Positions 1 to 5,889 of a stretch of DNA of 7,329 bases are shown piece after piece. The notes under the pieces are model-generated. The model was not told the origin of the DNA and ran no database searches. It was given only the letters and a program-made list of their open reading frames with translations. Origin of the DNA: JBJSXF01 sp046086225. GTDB lineage: Bacteria; Actinomycetota; Acidimicrobiia; IMCC26256; PALSA-610. Location of the stretch: the NCBI GenBank assembly GCA_046086225.1, contig JBJSXF010000197.1, positions 1 to 7,329 on the forward strand, written 5' to 3'. The position numbers were made by a program, and so were the translations under genes. The first letter of the stretch is position 1; each line of letters opens with the position of its first letter.

Positions 1-438
1 CGCACCGATAGTGCGGGCAACCGCCCGACCGGCCGCAGTCGCGAGATCGATCGTCCAGGCCGATACGGTCGCGATCTCGATACCGGTCTCGTCGACCACG
101 TCGAGGAAGTCCTCATGCTCGCGAGGGTTACGGTGGAGCCGGTCGGGATGCCACGCGATCAACGCATCGAACCGGCCGCTGCGGAACGCCTCGAGCATCC
201 GCTCGTACTCCGGTCGACGTTTCCCCGAATAGGCCGAGATGTCGTTGTCGGTGAAGACCTCCCCGACCGACCATCCCTTCGCCTTGGCGAGCTTCACGCA
301 CGCCTGGCGCTGACGTTCGACACCGAGGCCTTCGCCCCGCTTGTCGCTTGAAATCCGGCAGTAGACCGCTGTGGTGACCGTCCTCCTAAGCGTACATGTA
401 AGTGACGTATGGCCAGTGCTCTGCGCTCCGTTTGTCAC
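1..438 (-). CDS. Serine recombinase, N-terminal catalytic domain (partial; start uncertain)
   Basis: Site-specific DNA recombinase of the resolvase/invertase superfamily; it cuts and rejoins DNA through a covalent 5'-phosphoserine link. Reading the minus strand from base 378 gives 126 codons open to the window edge, and the C-terminal part lies outside. Numbering from base 378, the N-terminal motif is VYCRIS with R8 and the nucleophile S10. It is followed by a GLGVERQRQ segment (18-26), DNDISAYSGKRRPEYERML (44-62) and DRLHR (79-83), whose R80 and R83 match the conserved active-site arginines. Residues 111-126 resemble the start of the long E helix. The style (GLGVERQRQ, AYSGK) resembles actinobacterial large serine integrases, but total length cannot be judged. 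Similarity begins near base 375, where the in-frame codon is GTC. The nearest usual in-frame start is GTG at 438, giving a 20-residue extension with no visible ribosome site. It is divergent from the phosphatase cluster. The family is firm; the exact start is not. Confidence 0.88.
   Translation of the reverse strand, partial: MTNGAQSTGHTSLTCTLRRTVTTAVYCRISSDKRGEGLGVERQRQACVKLAKAKGWSVGEVFTDNDISAYSGKRRPEYERMLEAFRSGRFDALIAWHPDRLHRNPREHEDFLDVVDETGIEIATVSAWTIDLATAAGRAVARTIGA
382..387 (-). promoter_or_regulatory. Strong Shine-Dalgarno before the recombinase homology start
   Basis: The minus strand reads AGGAGG here, a perfect ribosome-binding core. Only three bases separate it from the GTC codon at 376-378 where recombinase similarity starts. 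No ATG, GTG or TTG lies in frame at normal spacing. A three-codon ORF (ATG at 395-397, TAG at 386-388) ends inside the AGGAGG. The site suggests translation really starts close to 378, either from a non-standard codon or from a start that has been lost by mutation. Confidence 0.5.
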
Positions 439-548
439 GGCGCAGCGCCAGGACCCGTCCGGGCAGTTCTCGGGCCCAACCCGGGCGGCACTGTCACACC
501 TCGCGACCGGCGTCGTTGGGTCAATGAGAAGCCGAATTCCGAGACGAC
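439..548. other. Divergent intergenic region between recombinase and phosphatase operon
   Basis: No convincing gene is present between the recombinase and the phosphatase start. The stretch should hold the promoter of the four-gene cluster, and the recombinase promoter is probably nearby. I could not pick out a convincing -35/-10 pair on either strand. Just outside it, at 393-400, is the perfect 8-base palindrome TACATGTA, in a locally AT-richer patch. In integrated elements with serine integrases, the attachment site often lies just upstream of the integrase start, so this is a plausible place for one. No att core can be named from one copy. Confidence 0.35.
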
Positions 549-554
549 GGAGGA
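549..554 (+). promoter_or_regulatory. Ribosome-binding site that sets the phosphatase start
   Basis: GGAGGA lies eight bases before ATG 563-565. It selects this ATG over the in-frame upstream GTG at 371, whose extra 64 codons lack family character and would overlap the divergent recombinase gene. Confidence 0.7.
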
Positions 555-562
555 ATCCCGCC

Positions 563-1213
563 ATGCGAAATCCCACGAACCACACCCGCCCCCCGGTCAC
601 CGACCCCCGCGCCTGGTGGCGATTCCTCTGCTGGATCACCGGCACCCGGATCGCGCTGTGCGGCGACCTGCCCGCCAACCGAACCGCAGCCCGCCGCCAG
701 CTCGCCGAGTGGGCCGCCGCCGGCATCACCCATATCGTCGACGTGCGCGGCGAGCACTCCGATGAGGAGTTCGTCCGCCGCGAGGCCCCCGGGCTCACCT
801 ACGTCTGGCTCCCCACCCACGACAACGGCGGCGCCCAGGATCCCCGCTGGTTCGAGCACGGTGTCGCGGGCATCCTCGCGATCCTCGACGACCCCGACGC
901 CCGAGTGGTCGTCCACTGCCACATGGGCGTCAACCGGGCTCCCTCCCTGGCCTTCGCCGCCCTGCTCGGCCTCGGTTTCGACCCGATCGCCGCGCTCGAC
1001 GCCATCCGCACCGCCCGTCCCATCGCCGGCATCCTCTACGCAGCGGACGCCGTCGAGTGGTGGGCCGACCGAGACGGACTGATGCCGGCCGATATCGCCC
1101 GCGACCTCGTCGAGGCCTGGCACGACGCCAACCCCGTCGATCTGCGCTGGATCATCAGCCGCATCCGGAAGGCCGAGGTCAGTGACTTCGACGGATTGCC
1201 CGAGGTGGCCTGA
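563..1213 (+). CDS. Dual-specificity/tyrosine-type protein phosphatase
   Basis: Predicted cytoplasmic cysteine-dependent phosphatase of 216 residues that would remove phosphate from Tyr, Ser/Thr or a non-protein substrate. The signature P-loop is HCHMGVNR at 118-125, giving the Cx5R motif with nucleophile C119 and phosphate-binding R125. An upstream aspartate in WLPTHDNGG (D87) is the likely general acid. The order is the DSP one: a beta strand ITHIVDVRG (55-63), the acid loop, a helix at 95-109, then VVVHC. The residue after R125 is Ala instead of the usual Ser/Thr, which may slow thiolate release; family members with non-Ser residues there exist. The C-terminal 50 residues (166-216) are Trp- and Asp-rich and lie outside the core. 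There is no signal peptide or membrane segment. Its TGA overlaps the ATG of the TPR gene (TGATG), so translation is probably coupled. The family is clear; the substrate is unknown. Confidence 0.85.
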   Translation: MRNPTNHTRPPVTDPRAWWRFLCWITGTRIALCGDLPANRTAARRQLAEWAAAGITHIVDVRGEHSDEEFVRREAPGLTYVWLPTHDNGGAQDPRWFEHGVAGILAILDDPDARVVVHCHMGVNRAPSLAFAALLGLGFDPIAALDAIRTARPIAGILYAADAVEWWADRDGLMPADIARDLVEAWHDANPVDLRWIISRIRKAEVSDFDGLPEVA

Positions 1214-2133
1214 TGGCCCGTCGGCCCCACGACCACTTCACCGACGAGCTGGTCGAGTACCGGGAGCACATCGCGTCGCTCGTGCTCGACCTCGGGCCCG
1301 ACGACCCCCGGACCCTCACCGCGAGGGGCCGGCTCGGGCGCGAGCTCAGCCGGAACGGTCGGCCGGCCGAAGCGATCGAGCAGCTCGAGGCGGTGCTCGC
1401 CGACCGCGTCCGGGTGCTCGGGATTGATCACCCCGACTGCTTCCGCACGCGCGGCAACATCGCCGAGAGCTACTGCAACCTGGACGATCTTCAACGCGCC
1501 CACGACCTGTACGCCGCGCTCCTCGCCGACCGCACCCGGGTGCTCGGTGCCGATGATCCCGAGACCGTGATGACCCGCCACAATCTCGCAACTGTCGGGG
1601 CCCGGATCGTCGAGGATGCCGCCGCTGCGCAAGCGATCCTCGAGGAGCACGTCGCCGAGGTCTCCGAGCTGTACGGCGAAACCAACCGGGCCACCTTCAC
1701 GGCCCGAGGCCACCTGGCCGAGCACTTCATTCGGGTCGGCAACCCCGCCCGGGCCGTGATGCTCCTCACCGATCTGGTCGCCGACCGGGCCGAGTTCCTC
1801 GGCGACGACGACCGGGACACCCTGCGGAGCCGCCGCATGCTCGCCGAGACGCTCGCCAAGCTCGACGACGCCGATGGCGCTCGGGCGATCCTCGACGAAG
1901 TGGTCGAACGGCTCACGGCGACCCTCGGTCCCGGTCACGCCGACACGCTCCGGGCCCGAGCCGAGCGCCTGGCGGTCGATTACCGGCTGGGCGCCGCCGA
2001 CCCTGGCGAGCTGACTGCCTTCCGGGCCGACGCCCGGTCCAACCTCGAGTTCGGCCACCCCTTGCTCGAGTGGTTCACCGACGAACCGACGAGCACCCGC
2101 ACGAACCCGTTCCGATCCGAAGGGAGCAACTGA
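1213..2133 (+). CDS. Tetratricopeptide (kinesin-light-chain-type TPR) repeat protein
   Basis: Protein of 306 residues built almost wholly of TPR units of the kinesin-light-chain type, a helical scaffold that binds other proteins or peptides. The recurring signature is a Leu-Gly (or Tyr-Gly) step followed by acidic residues, a TL/TF-x-x-R element and an LA helix. The glycines fall at 28, 70, 112, 155, 197 and 239, a spacing of 42-43 residues, giving five full repeats plus a partial sixth. The repeat also shows in the DNA as similar stretches 126 bases apart near 1400 and 1526. The C-terminal 45 residues do not fit the repeat and are probably disordered. No signal peptide, membrane segment or catalytic domain (NB-ARC, kinase, protease) is fused. 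It overlaps the phosphatase stop by one base and the next gene start by one base, so it is likely made in step with both and may link phosphatase and partner. A weak GAGGTGG site at 1202-1208 precedes the ATG. Confidence 0.85.
   Translation: MARRPHDHFTDELVEYREHIASLVLDLGPDDPRTLTARGRLGRELSRNGRPAEAIEQLEAVLADRVRVLGIDHPDCFRTRGNIAESYCNLDDLQRAHDLYAALLADRTRVLGADDPETVMTRHNLATVGARIVEDAAAAQAILEEHVAEVSELYGETNRATFTARGHLAEHFIRVGNPARAVMLLTDLVADRAEFLGDDDRDTLRSRRMLAETLAKLDDADGARAILDEVVERLTATLGPGHADTLRARAERLAVDYRLGAADPGELTAFRADARSNLEFGHPLLEWFTDEPTSTRTNPFRSEGSN
2121..2126 (+). promoter_or_regulatory. Ribosome-binding site that sets the start of the first paralogue
   Basis: AGGGAG lies six bases before ATG 2133-2135, which itself overlaps the TPR stop codon. 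It favours this ATG over an in-frame upstream start at 2070 inside the TPR gene. Confidence 0.6.
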
Positions 2134-3086
2134 TGACCGACCGACCGACGCCCGATCAATCCCTGCTGACGCCCGGCGTACTCGAGGCGTGCGCCGCGAT
2201 CGTCGACGAAATCGATCCCGATCTCGATCCCGAAGATCTCACCGAGGTGCTCGAGGAGTGGCGCGAGGAGCACGCCGTGAACCTGGCCGGCCTCGCGCTC
2301 GGCGGGCTCGGTCAGGCGTTCGCGGTGCGCATCGGCGGTGCGGGAACCAACCTGCTGCTCCCTCTCGGCGAATGGACGGGTGAGGGAACGGACCTCGCCG
2401 GTTCGGTGCTCGTCGTTCCCGTCGGCGGCGCCCCGGAGGTGACTACCTGGGAAGGGCTCCGCGACGACCCCGGGGGCCGCTGGTGGATCCGGCCCGGAGA
2501 CGCGATCACCGGTGGTCGCACCGAAGATGGCCGGCCCCTCCCCGTTGCCGACGGAATCGAGCCCTTCATTCCGTTCTCGTTCGACGGTGTGGAGTGGAGC
2601 AACACCTTCCAGGACGCAGAAAGCGATTCGGGTTTCCACTGGGGCGGAGTGGATAGTCCGTTCGCGCTCGAAGAGGTGCAACGCCGATACGCGACCACCG
2701 TCAAATCCCCGGCCACCGACGGTATCTGGCTGGAACTCGAGGGAGGATGGGGCGAGCGGGGCCACGACTTCGTCGTCTCCGACGGTGAACTCTGGCATTC
2801 GCAGTGGGGCATCGGCGAGACGTTCATCGGACCGGTCGAATCCACCGACATCATCGCCGAGATCATCGAGGTTTACGGAGGCCCCGACTCGTCGCCTGCG
2901 TCACCTCTCGAACGCCTGGAGTCCGAGGTCCTCGACGCCACAGCATTCCGCCCGCTGTTCGACGCCATCGTCGACCTCGACGACAACTTTGATCCCGAGA
3001 ACTGCGCGGTCAGCTGCACCGACTTCGACGGCACGGCCGACGAGTACCTGGCCGCTACCGGGGGTGGATCGACCCCGAAACCGTGA
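2133..3086 (+). CDS. Acidic protein of unknown family, paralogue 1
   Basis: I do not recognise this 317-residue family. It is strongly acidic and almost free of lysine (K191 and K316 only), has no signal peptide or membrane segment, and is probably cytoplasmic. An acidic N-terminal helical part (about 14-56, ending EEWREEHA) leads into a conserved block with QAFAVR (61-66), AGTNLLLP (70-77), APEVTTW (100-106) and WWIRPGDAITGG (117-128). A more variable Trp/Gly-rich middle follows, with PFSFDG (147-152) and DGELW (217-221). The conserved end contains AFRPLFDAI (271-279), then CAVSCTDF (291-298) and AATGG (307-311). C291 and C295 are four residues apart and could bind metal or form a disulphide. 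The next gene is a paralogue of nearly equal length, so the pair arose by tandem duplication. Its ATG overlaps the TPR stop, which ties it to the phosphatase-TPR operon. The many Trp and Gly residues suggest a beta-rich fold; the function is unknown. Confidence 0.8.
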   Translation: MTDRPTPDQSLLTPGVLEACAAIVDEIDPDLDPEDLTEVLEEWREEHAVNLAGLALGGLGQAFAVRIGGAGTNLLLPLGEWTGEGTDLAGSVLVVPVGGAPEVTTWEGLRDDPGGRWWIRPGDAITGGRTEDGRPLPVADGIEPFIPFSFDGVEWSNTFQDAESDSGFHWGGVDSPFALEEVQRRYATTVKSPATDGIWLELEGGWGERGHDFVVSDGELWHSQWGIGETFIGPVESTDIIAEIIEVYGGPDSSPASPLERLESEVLDATAFRPLFDAIVDLDDNFDPENCAVSCTDFDGTADEYLAATGGGSTPKP

Positions 3087-3147
3087 GCAAGGCTAGACAA
3101 GGCGACCGGTCGTCCATCAGCGTGCGGCCCGAATCAGAGGAGAGACC
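3087..3147 (+). promoter_or_regulatory. Spacer between paralogues with palindrome and ribosome site
   Basis: This 61-base gap is the only non-coding break inside the cluster. It contains the perfect 10-base palindrome CGACCGGTCG at 3103-3112 and a good ribosome site, GAGGAG, at 3137-3142, five bases before the ATG of the second paralogue. A TAGACA hexamer at 3094-3099 resembles a -35 box, but no matching -10 is evident. The palindrome could be an operator or a small hairpin that tunes expression of the second copy; in GC-rich DNA it may also be chance. Confidence 0.3.
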
Positions 3148-4092
3148 ATGAGCCCGAAGCGAGGCGACAACCCTCGCCTGCCCGACCTGTCCGATGCCGC
3201 CCTCGCAGCCTGCGCCGACATCGCACCCGACATCGATCCCCACACCGCCGCCGACTCACTCCTCGAACAACTCCAGGAGTGGTACGACGAGCACGCCGAA
3301 ACCCTGGCCGACCTCGGTCTCGGTGACCTGACCCAGGCGTTCGCCGTAAGGGTCGGTGACGCCGGCACCAATCTCCTGCTGCCCATCGGTCAGTGGGTAG
3401 GTGTCGGAACCGCACTGGCCGGCACCGTGCTCGTGATCCCGCAGCACCGCGCACCGAACGTCACGACGTGGGATGACATTCGCAACGATCCCAACGTCCA
3501 CTGGTGGGTCCGTCCCGACGACGCCATCACCGGCGGCTGCACCGAGCAGGGCGAGGAATTCGATCTCGAGGACTACCAATCGAACGTTCCGTTCGCATTC
3601 GACGGCACCGATTGGGAATGGACGAACTCCCTCGGTGAGGACGGACGACGCTGGGCAATCAACTGGCAGGGCGATGCCGGCAACTTCGATCTCGAAACGG
3701 CTCCGCTCGCCTATGCAACCGAAATCGACACGATGCCCGCCGGCGAATTGCTCGAGGTGTGGGACAACGAAATCGATTGGAACTTTCGCGTCGGCGATCA
3801 CGGAGAACTCTGGTTCGGCGCCGGCGAGCTCGGGAGGACGCTCATCGGCAGAGTTCCGGCCGACGCCGCACCCGACGCGATTGTCTCCGCGTTCTGGTCA
3901 TCGGCCTTCCCGGGCAATCTCGCCTTCCTCAATTCCTCGACTCTCTCGGCCGCCGAGTTCCGCCCGATCGTCGATGCCATGATCAACTTCACCGACACCG
4001 ACACCGATGCCGAGAGCTGCGACGTCTCCTGCACCGACTTCTCAGGTACGGCCAAGGAGTTCATCGCTGCTACCGGCGGGACGAAGACCTGA
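3148..4092 (+). CDS. Acidic protein of unknown family, paralogue 2
   Basis: Second copy of the unrecognised family, 314 residues. It matches the preceding gene along its whole length: an acidic N-terminal helical part ending QEWYDEHA, then QAFAVR (63-68), AGTNLLLP (72-79), APNVTTW (102-108), WWVRPDDAITGG (119-130), PFAFDG (148-153), GELW (219-222), EFRPIVDAM (270-278), CDVSCTDF (291-298) and AATGG (308-312). The Cys pair falls at 291 and 295, exactly as in the first copy, despite small insertions and deletions elsewhere. The middle (about 131-215) is the least alike, so the copies have diverged there. The N-terminus MSPKRGDN is slightly basic and differs from copy 1. Lysines are again rare (K4, K303, K313). 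No signal peptide or membrane segment is seen. The ATG has GAGGAG five bases upstream. The gene ends 17 bases before the convergent copper gene with no clear terminator hairpin between them. The function is unknown. Confidence 0.82.
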   Translation: MSPKRGDNPRLPDLSDAALAACADIAPDIDPHTAADSLLEQLQEWYDEHAETLADLGLGDLTQAFAVRVGDAGTNLLLPIGQWVGVGTALAGTVLVIPQHRAPNVTTWDDIRNDPNVHWWVRPDDAITGGCTEQGEEFDLEDYQSNVPFAFDGTDWEWTNSLGEDGRRWAINWQGDAGNFDLETAPLAYATEIDTMPAGELLEVWDNEIDWNFRVGDHGELWFGAGELGRTLIGRVPADAAPDAIVSAFWSSAFPGNLAFLNSSTLSAAEFRPIVDAMINFTDTDTDAESCDVSCTDFSGTAKEFIAATGGTKT

Positions 4093-4109
4093 GCGCGGCC
4101 CCACCGGAG

Positions 4110-5819
4110 TCAGCGCACGGGCACGTCGGTCTCGACGGTTGATTCCGAATCGTCGGCGAAGACCGCGGTGATCTCCAGCCGCCAGGTTCCCGGCGTCGGC
4201 AACAGGAGCCGGGTCGACACGTAGTGGTCGTCCGACACGCGGGTCATCGGCACATCGACCGGCGGGAGGTTCCCGCCCGGTGGTGTCATCCGTGCGGAGA
4301 GGTCGGCGAACTCGGCCGGGGCTGTCGGCGTGTACCCGATGACGTGGAGCGCATTCGGTCCGACCGCCGCCGGGGTCACCCCGACTGCGAGCGAGATGTC
4401 CTCGATCCGGAGCGTCACATCGAACGGCTTCGCCGACCCGGGCGCACCCTCGGCGGGGGGAACGGTGACGACGAGCGCTGCGGTCGCCACGAGGATCAAG
4501 CCGGCGAGCGCCACCTCGAATCCGAGCGCGGTGCGCAACCGACGGCGATCGATCACGTGCCCTTCCGGCGCAGCTGCGCCCGGCGGGGCCAGCACCCGGC
4601 CGAGCGTCGCCTGCCGCACGACCGTGGCGACCGCCACGATGCCGACGAAGATCCCGGTCTTCACCAGCACGAGTCGCCCGTACGAACCGGCGGTCAGATC
4701 ACCGATCGAACCCACCTGCCGCCAGGCTTGGAGCACACCGGTCGCGGCCACGACGACGATCGCCGGGAGGGCGATCCGCGAGAAGCGCTCCACCACCCGG
4801 TCGACGCCGGCCGGGGGCTCGGACCGGGCCAGCAGCACGACGAGCACCGCCACCCCACCGAACCAGAGGGCGGCGGCAGCCAGGTGCGCGAGATCGACCG
4901 CGAAGCCGAGCGGCACCAGCCGACCGGTCCGGGCGTGTCCGGTTGCCGCGACGGCGACCAGCCCGCACACGCCGAGCGCCGCCCGCACACCGTCAACCAC
5001 CGGCTCCCGCCGCCGCTCCGCCGGGATCGGCAGCGGCCAGGCGAGGAACGCGAGCCCGAGCGCACCCCGGATCAGCCAGGCCTTGCCCGTGACCGTCGCG
5101 AACGCGTCGCCCCAGGCGCCGGGATCCACCAGCCCCCCGAACTCGAGCCCACGCGCGACCGCGGCCTGGAACGCGAAGCCGAGCAGGCCGGTGATCACGG
5201 TGACCCCCGCCGCCCCGGCGAGGAGACGCCGCACGCCCCGGTCGGATCGGACGCCGAGGAGGAGCGCCGTCACGGCACCGCCGGCGAGCAGCAGTGCCGC
5301 CCCGAAGGCGAGCGCGCGAACCAGTCCGAAGAGGAACCCGACCGTCGTGCTCGATGCCGTGCCCGCCAGCGCCTCGTCGGCCCGGCCCGCCGCCTCATCG
5401 GGACTCGCCGTCCCGACTGCGAACACGAAGGCGCCTTGCACCGGATGCCCGTCGGCCGAGACTGCTCGCCACGCCACGAGGTATGCACCATCGGCGATCC
5501 GCGGGAGCGCCGCCCGCACGACCTCGCCGCCGCCATCTCGATCGGCCGGGCCGACCTCGACCGCGACGCCGTCGGCCCGCACGACCCGGATCGCATCGGG
5601 TTCGATCCGCACCGCTTCGGTGAAGCGCAACTCGACCGCAGCGGGCGGGCTCCCACTCGGCAACTGCGCCCCGGCCGCCGGACTGGACGATCGCAGCACC
5701 GCATGGGCGCCGACCGGGCCCGCCATTCCGAGCACCACGCCGGCAACGACGAGGACGGCGGCCACGGGTGCCGCCAACGAGGGGCGACCCCGTGCACGGC
5801 TCCGAACCCCGATGGCCAT
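4110..5819 (-). CDS. ycnJ: CopC-CopD fusion copper transport/resistance protein (YcnJ-like)
   Basis: Membrane protein of 569 residues for copper binding and probable import. A signal peptide (about 1-38, ending GPVGA) is followed by a CopC domain (39-136) whose mature N-terminus would be His39, matching the N-terminal copper ligand of CopC. The other two expected ligands are in SADGHPVQG, namely D123 and H125. The CopD domain follows with about eight membrane segments (roughly 160-188, 198-220, 245-262, 280-297, 304-331, 347-366, 384-402, 431-452) and conserved ATGHA (292-296) and DLAHLAAAALWFGG (309-322). The tail (464-569) is an extracytoplasmic beta-rich domain of YtkA/FixH-like character. 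This order matches B. subtilis YcnJ. ATG 5819 is chosen because the signal peptide begins there; the frame is open up to 6287, but that part overlaps the divergent gene. No clear Shine-Dalgarno is visible, so it may be leaderless. It is paired with the divergent ycnI-like gene. Confidence 0.9.
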   Translation of the reverse strand: MAIGVRSRARGRPSLAAPVAAVLVVAGVVLGMAGPVGAHAVLRSSSPAAGAQLPSGSPPAAVELRFTEAVRIEPDAIRVVRADGVAVEVGPADRDGGGEVVRAALPRIADGAYLVAWRAVSADGHPVQGAFVFAVGTASPDEAAGRADEALAGTASSTTVGFLFGLVRALAFGAALLLAGGAVTALLLGVRSDRGVRRLLAGAAGVTVITGLLGFAFQAAVARGLEFGGLVDPGAWGDAFATVTGKAWLIRGALGLAFLAWPLPIPAERRREPVVDGVRAALGVCGLVAVAATGHARTGRLVPLGFAVDLAHLAAAALWFGGVAVLVVLLARSEPPAGVDRVVERFSRIALPAIVVVAATGVLQAWRQVGSIGDLTAGSYGRLVLVKTGIFVGIVAVATVVRQATLGRVLAPPGAAAPEGHVIDRRRLRTALGFEVALAGLILVATAALVVTVPPAEGAPGSAKPFDVTLRIEDISLAVGVTPAAVGPNALHVIGYTPTAPAEFADLSARMTPPGGNLPPVDVPMTRVSDDHYVSTRLLLPTPGTWRLEITAVFADDSESTVETDVPVR

Positions 5820-5889
5820 GCCGTGAACGTAGCGACCGAACCGGCCCGAGCGGGATGCGGGTGTGCGGCTATCGTCCGGAGGCGTGCCC
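5820..5889. promoter_or_regulatory. Shared divergent promoter region of the copper pair
   Basis: The 70 bases between the two copper genes must carry both promoters, which allows joint copper-responsive control. TATCGT at 5870-5875 (plus) and TACGTT at 5825-5830 (minus) are possible -10 boxes, but neither has a convincing -35. No CsoR or YcnK operator can be named, and no regulator gene is in the window. Confidence 0.4.
5878..5882 (+). promoter_or_regulatory. Ribosome-binding site that sets the ycnI-like start
   Basis: GGAGG is followed by GTG at 5884 (one base away, too close) and GTG at 5890 (seven bases, ideal). It therefore favours 5890 over both 5884 and the upstream GTG at 5863. Confidence 0.65.

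Noticed and set aside
371..562. N-terminal extension of the phosphatase from GTG at 371
   Set aside because: The extra 64 residues overlap the divergent recombinase gene, show no family character, and ATG 563 has a good ribosome site.
1400..1960. DNA direct repeats of about 126 bases
   Set aside because: They reflect the 42-residue TPR unit in the protein and are not a separate repeat or CRISPR array.
1036..2058. 340-codon minus-strand open frame
   Set aside because: It is antisense to the TPR gene; its apparent repeats only mirror the 126-base period of the real repeats.
4093..4109. Bidirectional terminator between the convergent genes
   Set aside because: The 17 bases contain no clear stem-loop with a T tract on either strand.
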